Origin: Terriglobia bacterium
GTDB taxonomy: Bacteria; Acidobacteriota; Terriglobia; Bryobacterales; Bryobacteraceae
Direction of reading: 5' to 3'
Length of the DNA: 55,535 bases
NCBI GenBank assembly: GCA_021325235.1
Contig: JAJPHN010000028.1
Location: 1 to 55,535, forward strand
Part shown: piece by piece, positions 12,193 to 21,002 of the stretch
How positions within the stretch are numbered: position 1 is the first letter of the stretch
Layout of the letters: each line of letters begins with the position of its first letter
Notes under the pieces: generated by a model
Seen by the model: only the letters and a program-made list of their open reading frames with translations
What the model was told of the DNA's origin: nothing
Databases searched by the model: none
Translations under genes and position numbers: made by a program

Positions 12193-12230
12193 GGGGAGGA
12201 GGATCCCCTACGAAATCCTGACGGATTTCG
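12193..12230. other. Tandem hairpins in the gap between PEP-CTERM gene and pyc
   Basis: Two adjacent inverted repeats lie in the 233-base gap. GGGG/CCCC (12193-12196 and 12205-12208) encloses eight bases. A perfect 8-bp stem, CGAAATCC/GGATTTCG (12211-12218 and 12223-12230), has a four-base loop. Neither is followed by a T run in the leftward direction, so a simple intrinsic terminator is not supported. They may lie in the leader upstream of the PEP-CTERM gene. Function unknown. Confidence 0.4.
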
Positions 12231-12291
12231 ATTACCTGGATGAGCTCACAAAATGATTGCTGACCGTATTCAAACACGCGCAGCAGCCCTT

Positions 12292-12317
12292 TGGGTAGTT
12301 ATGGGAGTAACTACCCA
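12292..12317 (-). terminator. Hairpin just after pyc, possible terminator without T tract
   Basis: Perfect 10-bp inverted repeat TGGGTAGTTA/TAACTACCCA at 12292-12301 and 12308-12317, with a six-base loop. It begins 22 bases beyond the pyc stop codon. It lacks a following T run in the transcribed direction, so it may be a transcript-end stabiliser or a Rho-assisted site rather than an intrinsic terminator. Confidence 0.45.
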
Positions 12318-12338
12318 TCTTCGTGAGCAGGGGCAGTT

Positions 12339-15300
12339 CTACTCGATTGTCAGTAGCAAATCCCGCGCTTCCACTGTGTCGCGAGCCTTCACCAGAACTT
12401 CCGTGACACTACCCGTCTTCGGCGCATACACCGTCGTCTGCATCTTCATCGCTTCCAGCACCAGCAGCCGGTCGCCCTTTTCGACGGGCTCTCCAGTCTT
12501 CACATAGACGATCGAAATGGCCCCGGGAATCGGTGCTGGCACATGTCCCGCCTGCGACGGATCCGCCTTACGCCGCGCGCTGGCTTCCGCTTTAATCGAG
12601 TTGTCCCGAATTTCGACCTGCCTCGGCTGCCCGTTCAGTTCGAAGAACACCGTGCGCATACCATCTGCACGCGCCTCGCCTACGGTAAGCAGGCGGATGA
12701 TCAGCGTCTTGCCCGGTTCGAGCTCGACCGTAACTTCTTCGCGCTCCCCTAAACCGTAGAGGAACGCCGGCGTGGGCAGTACATCGAGATCGCCGAAGCG
12801 ATTGCGAGCGTCGGCGAACTTTTCGTACACCTGCGGATACATCAGGTAACTGAGCAGATCGGTGCGCGTGTGCGATCCCGATTTTTCGGCTACGGTTCGA
12901 GCCGCTTCCTCGAGATTCGCCGGGGGTAGATTCGCGCCTGGCCGACCCTCGGCTGGTTTGCGGCCTCGCAGCACGACTTCCTGCATTCTTTTCGGCCAGC
13001 CGCCCTCCGGCTGCCCGAGCGAACCCATGAACATATCGGCAACCGAGTTGGGCAACGTGAGGTGATGATCGAGCGGCAGATTCTCCAGCTCTTTCACACT
13101 CATGTCATGGCTGATCAGATACAGTGCCAGATCGCCCACAACCTTACTGGAAGGCGTGACCTTAACGATGTCGCCGAAAGCCATATTGACATCGGCATAC
13201 ATGCGCGCGATGTCGGGCCAGCGCCCGCCCAAGCCCATCGCCTCGGCCTGCGCTTTCAGATTCGTGTACTGGCCGCCCGGCATCTCGTGGATGTACACAT
13301 CGGAGCTCCCCGATTTGGGCGCTTCGTCGAACGGTGCGTAGTAGGCGCGCACCGTTTCCCAATAATCCGAGCAGCGGTTCAGAGCATCAAAGTTGAGCCC
13401 GGTATCGCGGTCCGTATGCGCCAGCCCGGCCACGATGGAGTTCAGATTTGGTTGGCTGGTCGTGCCACTCATCGAAGAAATAGCGCCATCCGCAATCTGC
13501 ACGCCGGCCTCGGAAGCCTTGAGAATCGTCGCCGCGTTGACACCGCTCGTGTCGTGCGTATGCAGATGAATGGGCACCCCGACTTCTTCCCGCAACGCTT
13601 TGACGAGCTTGTAGGCGGCATATGGCCTGAGCAGTCCGGCCATATCCTTGATGGCCAGAATGTGCGTACCCATGCGCTCCAGCTCTTTCGCCAACCGTAT
13701 GTAGTATTCGAGAGAGTACTTCTCGCGCTTCGGGTCGAGAATATCGCCGGTATAGCAGATCGCCGCTTCGCACACGCGCCCGGTCTCGAGCGTGGCTTCG
13801 ACAGCCACCTGCATATTCGGCATCCAGTTGAGTGAATCGAAGATGCGGAATATGTCGATCCCCTGGGCTGCGGCTTCGCGGATGAACTCGCGCACCACGT
13901 TGTCCGGATAGGCCGTGTAGCCAACCGCATTCGAGGCGCGCAGCAGCATTTGGAAGCAGATATTCGGCACCTTTTCGCGCAGCGCCTGCAGCCGTTTCCA
14001 CGGATCTTCGAGCAGAAAGCGCATCGACACATCGAACGTCGCCCCGCCCCACATTTCAAGCGAGTAGAGCTGCGGCAATTCGCGCCCCACATAACCTGCA
14101 ATCCGCAGCATGTCGAAGGTGCGCACACGCGTGGCCATCAACGATTGATGCGCGTCGCGGAAGGTGGTATCCGTGAGCAGAAGGCGCTTTTGCGCGAGCG
14201 TCCATTCGGCAAATTTTTTCGGTCCCAGCCTGTCCAGCAGGTTCCGCGTGCCTTCGGGAATTTCGCGGATGCTCGATTCGGGAATGCGCGGCTCGCGAAT
14301 GGTCGCTGGCTTTGGTTTGCCTTTTACCTCCGGATTGCCGTTCACGATCACATCGGCCAGGTAGGTCAGCAGCCGGGTCGCCCGGTCGCGGCGCGGAGTG
14401 AAGTCGAAGAGTTCGGGCGTGTCGTCGAGGAACGACGTTGTCATCTCACCGGAACGAAAAGTCGGGTGATTGACGACATTCTCGAGAAACGGAATATTGG
14501 TGTTAACGCCGCGTATACGAAACTCCCGCAGCGCGCGATCCATCCGCTGGCAGGCCTGCTTGAAATCACGCCCCCACGACGTGACCTTGACCAGCAGCGA
14601 ATCGTAATACGGTGAGATCACCGCCCCGCCGTAAGCCGAAGCGCCGTCCAGCCGAATACCAAAGCCCGCCGGTGAGCGATATGTCTGCAGGCGTCCGTAG
14701 TCGGGCCGAAAGTTGTTCGATGGATCCTCGGTGGTGACCCGGCATTGCAGCGCCGTCCCGTGCAGCGGAATGTCCTGCTGCCGCGGCAGATTCATCTCTT
14801 CGCCATGCAGCTCGTGGCCCTGCGCGATCTGAATCTGCGAGCGCACGATGTCGATCCCCGTGATCATCTCCGTCACGGTATGCTCCACCTGCACCCGCGG
14901 ATTGACTTCGATGAAGAACCACTCGTTCGTATCAGCGTCAACCAGGAACTCAACCGTGCCCGCGTTGTAGTAATTCGCTTCGCGCGCGAGAGCCACCGCG
15001 GCATCGGCCAACTCCTGGCGAACCTTGAGCGGCAAACCAATCGCGGGCGCAACTTCGACTACCTTTTGATGCCGCCGCTGCACCGAACAATCGCGCTCAT
15101 AAAGATGAAGCAGATTGCCGTGCGTATCGCCCAGAATCTGTATTTCCACGTGCTTCGCGCGCCGGATGAAGCGCTCCAGAAACACGGCCGGATTGCCGAA
15201 TGCGGCAGCAGCTTCATCGCTCGCTTCCTGCAGCTTCGCCAGAAAATCGGCTGGCGAATCGACCACGCGCATACCGCGCCCGCCTCCGCCGAAGGCAGCT

Positions 15301-15776
15301 TTGATAATGAGCGGAAAGCCAATCTCGCGTGCGATTTCGGCAGCTTTCGGATTGCGCGGATCAAGCGGTTCTTCCGTTCCGGGAACAATGCGGATCTTCG
15401 CTTTTTGCGCCAGCTTGCGGGCGGCCGTTTTGTCGCCGAGCGATTCGATGGTTTCGGCGCTCGGTCCGACGAATGTTATCCCCGCGGCTTGGCAGGCGCG
15501 AGGAAGAGCCGGATTCTCGGAGAGAAAACCGTAGCCCGGATGGATCGCATCGACTTCTTTTTCTGCCGCCAGGCGAACAATGTTTTCAACATCCAGATAG
15601 GCCTGCACCGGCCCTTTCCCCTGGCCAATCAAATAAGCTTCGTCGGCTTTGAAACGGTGGAGGTTAAGGCGGTCTTCCTGCGAGTAAACGGCCACTGTGC
15701 GCAGGCCCAGTTCGTTCGCCGCGCGCAGAATACGAATAGCAATCTCACCACGGTTTAAAGCGAGCAGTTTCTTCAT
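12339..15776 (-). CDS. pyc: Pyruvate carboxylase
   Basis: This full-length single-chain enzyme (1145 residues) makes oxaloacetate from pyruvate, bicarbonate and ATP to refill the TCA cycle and feed gluconeogenesis. The N-terminal biotin carboxylase domain (about 1-450) has the ATP-grasp loop AAFGGGGRGMR and NPRVQVEHTVTE. The carboxyltransferase TIM barrel (about 530-800) opens with LLTDTTFRDAHQSL. A PYC/OADA domain follows, and the C-terminal biotinyl domain carries the biotin lysine in EAMKMQT. A natural start is ATG 15776 (MKKLLALNRGEIAIR). No Shine-Dalgarno site is evident. It diverges from the amidohydrolase gene. Confidence 0.97.
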   Translation of the reverse strand: MKKLLALNRGEIAIRILRAANELGLRTVAVYSQEDRLNLHRFKADEAYLIGQGKGPVQAYLDVENIVRLAAEKEVDAIHPGYGFLSENPALPRACQAAGITFVGPSAETIESLGDKTAARKLAQKAKIRIVPGTEEPLDPRNPKAAEIAREIGFPLIIKAAFGGGGRGMRVVDSPADFLAKLQEASDEAAAAFGNPAVFLERFIRRAKHVEIQILGDTHGNLLHLYERDCSVQRRHQKVVEVAPAIGLPLKVRQELADAAVALAREANYYNAGTVEFLVDADTNEWFFIEVNPRVQVEHTVTEMITGIDIVRSQIQIAQGHELHGEEMNLPRQQDIPLHGTALQCRVTTEDPSNNFRPDYGRLQTYRSPAGFGIRLDGASAYGGAVISPYYDSLLVKVTSWGRDFKQACQRMDRALREFRIRGVNTNIPFLENVVNHPTFRSGEMTTSFLDDTPELFDFTPRRDRATRLLTYLADVIVNGNPEVKGKPKPATIREPRIPESSIREIPEGTRNLLDRLGPKKFAEWTLAQKRLLLTDTTFRDAHQSLMATRVRTFDMLRIAGYVGRELPQLYSLEMWGGATFDVSMRFLLEDPWKRLQALREKVPNICFQMLLRASNAVGYTAYPDNVVREFIREAAAQGIDIFRIFDSLNWMPNMQVAVEATLETGRVCEAAICYTGDILDPKREKYSLEYYIRLAKELERMGTHILAIKDMAGLLRPYAAYKLVKALREEVGVPIHLHTHDTSGVNAATILKASEAGVQIADGAISSMSGTTSQPNLNSIVAGLAHTDRDTGLNFDALNRCSDYWETVRAYYAPFDEAPKSGSSDVYIHEMPGGQYTNLKAQAEAMGLGGRWPDIARMYADVNMAFGDIVKVTPSSKVVGDLALYLISHDMSVKELENLPLDHHLTLPNSVADMFMGSLGQPEGGWPKRMQEVVLRGRKPAEGRPGANLPPANLEEAARTVAEKSGSHTRTDLLSYLMYPQVYEKFADARNRFGDLDVLPTPAFLYGLGEREEVTVELEPGKTLIIRLLTVGEARADGMRTVFFELNGQPRQVEIRDNSIKAEASARRKADPSQAGHVPAPIPGAISIVYVKTGEPVEKGDRLLVLEAMKMQTTVYAPKTGSVTEVLVKARDTVEARDLLLTIE

Positions 15777-15869
15777 CGGGAAATGCGGAGGGAAGCGTTA
15801 GGGTAACATGTGATCCGATTGCCACCGGCGCGCAGTACGCCAGTCAATCCAAGACAAAAGGAGCGCTCC

Positions 15870-16877
15870 GTGAAATCTGATCTCGCCATCTGTTTTTGCT
15901 TCCTGGCCGCATCCTGTATCACTGCGCCGGCGTCTTTGGCCCAGAACACCGGCTCCGATGTTCCGCCCGTGATCGATGTACACGTTCATGCCATGGACGA
16001 TATCCCGTTCGGCGCGCCCATGTGCCCCAATACCGCGAAATTCACCGCCTCGGATCCCGCTACGAAGGAAGCGCCGTTTGGCTGGGTTCAGGAAGAATGC
16101 ACCCCCAAGCTGTATCCGTCCGCCAAAGGCGAATACAGGAAGGATGTGCTGGCTGAAATGGAGCGCCTTAATGTCACCGCCGTTGTCTTCGGCGATCCGG
16201 ACTCGGTTGCCAAATGGAAAGCCGCTGCGCCCGGACGTGTCATCCCGGGCACCACTTTCACCAGGGGAATGGGCGAGGGCGGCCGCGTTCCGCTCGATGA
16301 GCTTCGCAAGGACTTCACCAGCGGTGGATTCAAAGTGATGGGCGAGATCGGGCTGCAATATGAGGGTCTCTCACCGAGCGACCCGAGTGTCGATCAATAT
16401 TTTGCGCTCGCCGAACAACTCGACATACCGGTTGCCATCCACATGGGTACCGGCGGTTCGGGGCGTGCCAACATCACCTCGCCCAAATTTCGTGGATCCA
16501 AAGGCGATCCGCTGCTGCTCGAAGATCTGTTAGCCCGTCATCCAAAGCTGCGCGTCCAGGTCATGCATGCCGGCTATCCCATGATCGACAACATGCTGAC
16601 ACTGCTGCAGGCGAACTCGCATGTGTATGTCGACGTAGCCGGCCTGATCTGGAGTTATCCGTTAAAAGAAGTCAATCGCTACATCGAGCGTCTTGTCGAA
16701 GCCGGGTTTGAAGATCGCGTTATGTTCGGAACCGATCAGCTGGTGTGGCCCAAACTAATGGCTTATTCCATAAGCATCATTCAGAACGCCGATTATCTGA
16801 CACCCGAACAGAAGCGCGACATCTTGTATAACAATGCCGCACGATTCCTGCGTCTCGATCAGAAGAAGACGGAATAA
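15870..16877 (+). CDS. Exported amidohydrolase-2 family metal-dependent hydrolase
   Basis: The product of 335 residues has a signal peptide (ICFCFLAASCITAPASLAQ) and an amidohydrolase-2 TIM barrel. The metal-binding strand is VIDVHVHAMDD. Later family marks are VAIHMGTG, QVMHAGYPMI and FGTDQLVWP near the end. Members hydrolyse or decarboxylate small carboxylic substrates, and the substrate here is unknown. I chose the GTG at 15870 because AAAGGAG lies seven bases before it and the signal peptide then begins at residue 1. An upstream ATG at 15810 would add 20 residues. Export of this normally cytoplasmic fold is common in this phylum. Confidence 0.83.
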   Translation: MKSDLAICFCFLAASCITAPASLAQNTGSDVPPVIDVHVHAMDDIPFGAPMCPNTAKFTASDPATKEAPFGWVQEECTPKLYPSAKGEYRKDVLAEMERLNVTAVVFGDPDSVAKWKAAAPGRVIPGTTFTRGMGEGGRVPLDELRKDFTSGGFKVMGEIGLQYEGLSPSDPSVDQYFALAEQLDIPVAIHMGTGGSGRANITSPKFRGSKGDPLLLEDLLARHPKLRVQVMHAGYPMIDNMLTLLQANSHVYVDVAGLIWSYPLKEVNRYIERLVEAGFEDRVMFGTDQLVWPKLMAYSISIIQNADYLTPEQKRDILYNNAARFLRLDQKKTE

Positions 16878-16898
16878 GAAGGCGCGTCGAAAACGAAC

Positions 16899-17927
16899 TC
16901 AGGAAAACGAACGCCACCATTCCGAGCGCAGTTCTTCGCCTGCCGTTACCTCTGAAGGGACACCGGGCGTCGGCGACCAGAGCCGCACCCCTGCCATCTT
17001 CCAGAGGGCCTCGATCGGCTGGCGCCAGTGATGGAATGCCAGATCAAATAAGCCCCAGTGAATCGGCATCAGCAGACCGCGGCTGCCCAGCGCACGAAAG
17101 CTGCGAACTGCGCCTTCGGCGTCCGTATGAATATCGGCCCACAACCCGTCGGCGGCGCCGATTCCGAGCATGGCCAGATCGAAGGGGCCAAAACGCGCTC
17201 CAATTTCACCGAAGCCTTCCCACTCGCCTGTATCGGCTCCATAGTAAAGACGATGCTCCGGTCCGGCAATAGCGAACGAAGCCCACAGAGTATGGAATCG
17301 ATCGAAAAGCCCGCGCCCGGAAAAGTGCCGCGCTGGTACAGCCGTGATCCGGATGCTGCCCGCCCGCACGTCATCCATCCAGTTCAGCTCGCGGCAGCGC
17401 GCAGCAGGCACCCCAAGCCGCCTCGCCAGCTTGCCCACTCCGAGCGGCATGATCCACTGCGCATCTCGCGTTGCAGATAACCCGGCGAGCGTGCGCACCG
17501 TCTCTGTCCCAAAGTGATCGTAATGATCGTGTGAAAGAATTACCGCATCGAGCTTTGGAAGGTCAGCCAGACGGAGCGGCGCGCGAAAAAATCGCTTCGG
17601 CCCGAACCAGTTCGTCGGTGCGGCGCGCGGTTCCCAGACCGGGTCGATCAGAATGCGCGTACCGTCGATCTCAACCAGCGACGTCGCATGTCCGATCCAG
17701 GTAATGCGCAGTCCGGAGCGCGGCGCCCGCTCGTAAATAGCCGGATCGGTATGAAAAGGACCGAGCGGAGTGCGCGGCAGGCGGTTGCCGGAGAGGAAGA
17801 ATTTTGGCCCGACTTTGAACAGCAGCGAAAGCCCGCCTACCCGGGTCGGCACCGGATTGAGATACCGCCTCCCTTCCCGCCGGGCAGGCGCCAGCAGGCC
17901 GGTTAGCTCACTTAGGGTTTCGCTCAC
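16899..17927 (-). CDS. MBL-fold metallo-hydrolase (NAPE-PLD/UlaG-like)
   Basis: The protein (342 residues) has the metallo-beta-lactamase motif HDHYDHFG, preceded by WIGHATSLVEIDGTRILIDP, with further metal ligands in ARHFSGRG, YYGADTGEW and the C-terminal IHWGLFDL. This set is characteristic of the group containing N-acyl-phosphatidylethanolamine phospholipase D and UlaG lactonase. It is probably cytoplasmic or loosely membrane-associated, since there is no signal peptide. The start is a GTG (17927) with only a poor ribosome site. The true substrate cannot be told from sequence. The gene converges on the amidohydrolase with 21 bases between them. Confidence 0.85.
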   Translation of the reverse strand: MSETLSELTGLLAPARREGRRYLNPVPTRVGGLSLLFKVGPKFFLSGNRLPRTPLGPFHTDPAIYERAPRSGLRITWIGHATSLVEIDGTRILIDPVWEPRAAPTNWFGPKRFFRAPLRLADLPKLDAVILSHDHYDHFGTETVRTLAGLSATRDAQWIMPLGVGKLARRLGVPAARCRELNWMDDVRAGSIRITAVPARHFSGRGLFDRFHTLWASFAIAGPEHRLYYGADTGEWEGFGEIGARFGPFDLAMLGIGAADGLWADIHTDAEGAVRSFRALGSRGLLMPIHWGLFDLAFHHWRQPIEALWKMAGVRLWSPTPGVPSEVTAGEELRSEWWRSFS

Positions 17928-17984
17928 CTTTGTTGGATGTGAGCCTTGCCCGGCAGGATCCGGTTTGTTTGAGCCTCTAGGCCC

Positions 17985-18761
17985 TTACGGATTCACCGAC
18001 AGTGCATCCAGACCAAGGCTGGCCGCATCTACAAACGCTCCGCCACTCTCGCCGGATACCCCTGCCGGCCTGGCCTCGACCACCGCCTCTTCCCCGGTTT
18101 GCGTAAGCCGTACGCACCAGACCCAGAGGCATAGCGTGCAACTGCCCATCATGACGAGATTGATCAGCGTGCGGGCCGCATGATCGCCGGTGAAGACGTC
18201 GGTCATGAAGACAGCCCACCCCGGAATCAGCCCGCCGTACAACGCGAGCAGCCAGCGGTGCAGCACCACGTTGCGCCGCATGCGGATGGGAAAAACCGAA
18301 AACCACAGCGCCATGCCCAGCAAATAGCCGGTTATGGAGAAGCTCACCCAGCGCAGCGCCTGCATCGCGATATGAGCGTGAACGGGCAGGTTGGCGCGGG
18401 CCGGAATAAACAGCGCCATAGAGCCCGTCCCGATGCAGATGCCGAGGGCGAAAATCAGGCCGAAGCCGCTCGCGGCGACGTGGGCAAGCTTCGGGTAATA
18501 CTCGAGAATCAGCTTTGTCAGCTCGAGCGTTGCGCCGCAGAGGACAACCAAGCGGATGAGCTCGAATACCGCCCAGAGCTTCACGTACGTCCAGCTGCGG
18601 TAATCAAAGGGAAGCAGCGCCATCTGCTGGGCCAGGCCAACCGCGATCAGGCTGGTGAACCAGCGGTACCGGCTCCAAAGCTTGCGTGAAACGAGCAGAA
18701 AAATCAGGGCGCATTCAGATAACACCCACGCCCAGCGCAAAACGATGAATAAGGTATCCAA
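17985..18761 (-). CDS. Seven-helix membrane protein of unknown function
   Basis: The 258-residue protein has about seven hydrophobic helices spread evenly from residue 3 to 220, followed by a soluble, acidic and Gly/Ala-rich tail (EEAVVEARPAG onward). I recognise no motif or family with assurance. The start is TTG (18761), supported by AAAGGGGG eleven bases upstream. It is followed leftward by the MBL hydrolase gene after 57 bases, so the two may share a transcript. Confidence 0.7.
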   Translation of the reverse strand: MDTLFIVLRWAWVLSECALIFLLVSRKLWSRYRWFTSLIAVGLAQQMALLPFDYRSWTYVKLWAVFELIRLVVLCGATLELTKLILEYYPKLAHVAASGFGLIFALGICIGTGSMALFIPARANLPVHAHIAMQALRWVSFSITGYLLGMALWFSVFPIRMRRNVVLHRWLLALYGGLIPGWAVFMTDVFTGDHAARTLINLVMMGSCTLCLWVWCVRLTQTGEEAVVEARPAGVSGESGGAFVDAASLGLDALSVNP

Positions 18762-18806
18762 CGAGACGCTTGCCCCCTTTGATATATGAACGGCTGAAAA
18801 GGCGGT

Positions 18807-19034
18807 TTAGTGGCCCAGAATGACGCCCAGCAGGCTCAGGATGGTCCTCAGCGTACTGGAGGCGTCGCTTGAGCCGCCACTCGGGTTCGTGCTTCCGTTC
18901 GGCGAAGCCTGGCTGGAAGGAGGAGGTGTCGTCGGCGGGTCCGGGATAGGACCGTCGTTTGCAAAACAAGCGGTAGTCACAATGCAGGCCAAAATTCCGG
19001 CGCGTACACTACGATTCAATCGGTTCATGGACAT
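18807..19034 (-). CDS. Small secreted Pro/Ser-rich protein
   Basis: A 75-residue product starts with a basic segment and a hydrophobic stretch ending in ACFA, read as a signal peptide. A Pro/Ser/Gly-rich middle follows (PDPPTTPPPSSQ), then a short hydrophobic end (LRTILSLLGVILGH). AAAGGA lies about 12 bases upstream of the ATG at 19034. A second ATG (19028) is possible. No family is recognised. The composition, with signal peptide, flexible linker and hydrophobic tail, supports a real small envelope protein, but conservation is unknown. Confidence 0.5.
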   Translation of the reverse strand: MSMNRLNRSVRAGILACIVTTACFANDGPIPDPPTTPPPSSQASPNGSTNPSGGSSDASSTLRTILSLLGVILGH

Positions 19035-19362
19035 TACGGGTATCGATCCTTTCTTTGCTCCCGGCCAGTACGGTGGTGTGCGGGCAGGCTCGAAACTCTC
19101 AACAAAAATTGTGGCCGGAACAGGTCGGATATTCCCTAGGCTTTCGCTCCATACCCGCCTGCACCGCGTTTTGGATTAAGTAAAGTTGAACCAAATCGGC
19201 TGTCATCCGTCTGTCTTGCAGGAAGGAGCGATGCGCACGCGAAGGAAGCAGTACTGACGAACCAATCAGCCGTACCTGGTTTCGCTTCGACCCCAAAACC
19301 GGCGTGAGCAAAACTCGATTTTCTCTATACTGAAAGGTAACCGCCTCAGAAGGGCTTTCTAC
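19035..19362. other. Intergenic region upstream of the HtrA-type protease gene
   Basis: These 328 bases hold no convincing gene. A TATACT at 19326-19331 lies 32 bases before the protease ATG and could be a -10 element, but no good -35 sits 17 bases upstream. I see no RNA gene or terminator here. The leftward small-protein gene starts at the other side, so both promoters should be in this gap. Confidence 0.4.
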
Positions 19363-20979
19363 ATGCCGTTCCCGAAATACCTGAAGCAGCCGAAACTCCT
19401 GAGCTTCGGTTTACTGCTCATTACGCTGCTGAGCGGGATTCTGATCGGGACCGTCATTAACACCGGCGTGCGGGCCGAGCATCAGGCACCCAATCCAGCC
19501 GCCCGCGATGCCACGCCGCTCAGCATTCCCCAGGCTGTTCCGATCGCCAACGAGTTCACGAAACTCACCAAACGCGTCGAGCCCTCGGTCGTGTATATCG
19601 AATCCGACTATCTGGCCAAACCAGGCCGGCAGAGCGCCCGGCGCAACGAGAATTTCGACGAGGACAACGGCGACGAGCCCGCTCCCAAGCAGCAGCGCGA
19701 TCCCTCCGACATGTTCAAGAAGTTCTTTGGCAACGAGGAGCAGCCGCGCTCGTTCCGCAGCGAAGGATCCGGTACCGGGTTTATCGTCGATCGCAACGGC
19801 TACATCATCACGAATTATCACGTCGTCGAAAACGCCGATAAGATCAAAGTGCGTCTGGCTGGAGACGATATCGACTACAAGGGACACGTGATCGGCTTCG
19901 ATAAAGAAACCGACGTCGCCGTGTTGAAAATCGATGCCCGGAAACCGCTCACGCCAGTTGAAATCGGCAATTCCGATAGCGTTCAGGTCGGCGATTGGGT
20001 CATCGCTATCGGTTCGCCCTTCGGGCTCCAGGCCACGGTCACGGCAGGTATCGTTAGCGCACAGCGCACCGCCCGCGATCTGCCGGGCGCCGGGGCGTTC
20101 CAAAATTTTCTGCAAACCGACGCGGCCATCAATCCCGGCAACAGCGGCGGACCGCTGCTGAACATCCGCGGCGAGGTGATCGGTGTCAACACCATGATTG
20201 CCACCCACAGCGGATCGTATGAAGGTATCGGCTTTGCTCTGCCCTCGAATCAGGCTGTTAAGGTCTACAACGACATCATTCGGGAAGGACGTGTGGTGCG
20301 GGGTTCCTTCGGGATTCAGTGGTCGCCCGGTGGTAGCCAGGCTGACACCTTACAGGCATTCGGCCTCGATCACGGCGTCCTCGTGGACAGCGTGAATCCC
20401 ACTGGTCCGGCCGGAAAAGCCGGTATGAAGCCCGACGATATCATCGTTTCGATGAATCACGAGCCGGTCAAAGACGGGCAGGAATTAGTCACCAAAGTCG
20501 CCGACATGCCGATCGGTTCGGTCGCACTGGTCACGGTCGATCGCGACGGCAAACGTCTCGATCTTAAGGTTGCAGTGGCTGACCGCTCGGTTGTCTGGAA
20601 GGATCGCCTGGAAAGCGAAGACCGGCCCGAAGCACCCGCTCCGTCCTCCCGGCCAACGACTCGTCCTGCTAAGTTCGGCATCACCATCATGCGGCTCACC
20701 GATCGCGAACGCAGAGATCTGCAGATCGCCGATAAAACCGGCGTGAAGGTCGTGGCAGTCGATCCCGGATCTTTCGCCGACGACATTGGCATGGCCGAAG
20801 GCGACGCCATTCTGTCCATCAATCGCCAGCCCGTCACTTCCACCGAAGATGTCACCCGCGCCCAGGCGAGCATCAAACCCGGTCAACCGGTCGCTGTCCA
20901 TATCGTCCGCAACAGCACGCCCGGAAAAACGCCTGAGCCGCAGCGCTTATATCTCTCCGGCCGGCTGCCGGAAGACTAA
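19363..20979 (+). CDS. DegP/HtrA-type periplasmic serine protease with two PDZ domains
   Basis: The 538-residue protein has an N-terminal hydrophobic anchor or signal (LLSFGLLLITLLSGILIGTVI). A trypsin-like domain follows with the triad His153 (TNYHVVEN), Asp184 (ETDVAVLK) and Ser261 (NPGNSGGPLL), spaced as in E. coli DegP. Two PDZ domains follow at about 310-400 and 440-530 (KAGMKPDDIIVSMN and DIGMAEGDAILSIN). It would degrade or refold misfolded envelope proteins. An acidic, low-complexity insert (about residues 90-120) separates the anchor from the protease domain. It converges on the permease gene with 23 bases between. Confidence 0.92.
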   Translation: MPFPKYLKQPKLLSFGLLLITLLSGILIGTVINTGVRAEHQAPNPAARDATPLSIPQAVPIANEFTKLTKRVEPSVVYIESDYLAKPGRQSARRNENFDEDNGDEPAPKQQRDPSDMFKKFFGNEEQPRSFRSEGSGTGFIVDRNGYIITNYHVVENADKIKVRLAGDDIDYKGHVIGFDKETDVAVLKIDARKPLTPVEIGNSDSVQVGDWVIAIGSPFGLQATVTAGIVSAQRTARDLPGAGAFQNFLQTDAAINPGNSGGPLLNIRGEVIGVNTMIATHSGSYEGIGFALPSNQAVKVYNDIIREGRVVRGSFGIQWSPGGSQADTLQAFGLDHGVLVDSVNPTGPAGKAGMKPDDIIVSMNHEPVKDGQELVTKVADMPIGSVALVTVDRDGKRLDLKVAVADRSVVWKDRLESEDRPEAPAPSSRPTTRPAKFGITIMRLTDRERRDLQIADKTGVKVVAVDPGSFADDIGMAEGDAILSINRQPVTSTEDVTRAQASIKPGQPVAVHIVRNSTPGKTPEPQRLYLSGRLPED

Positions 20980-21002
20980 GCCGGACTGCTTCGTCGGAAT
21001 CT

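Noticed and set aside
12253-12507. Plus-strand frame starting in the pyc downstream gap
   Set aside because: It runs mostly antisense to the biotinyl domain of pyc and its start lies in hairpin-bearing intergenic DNA.
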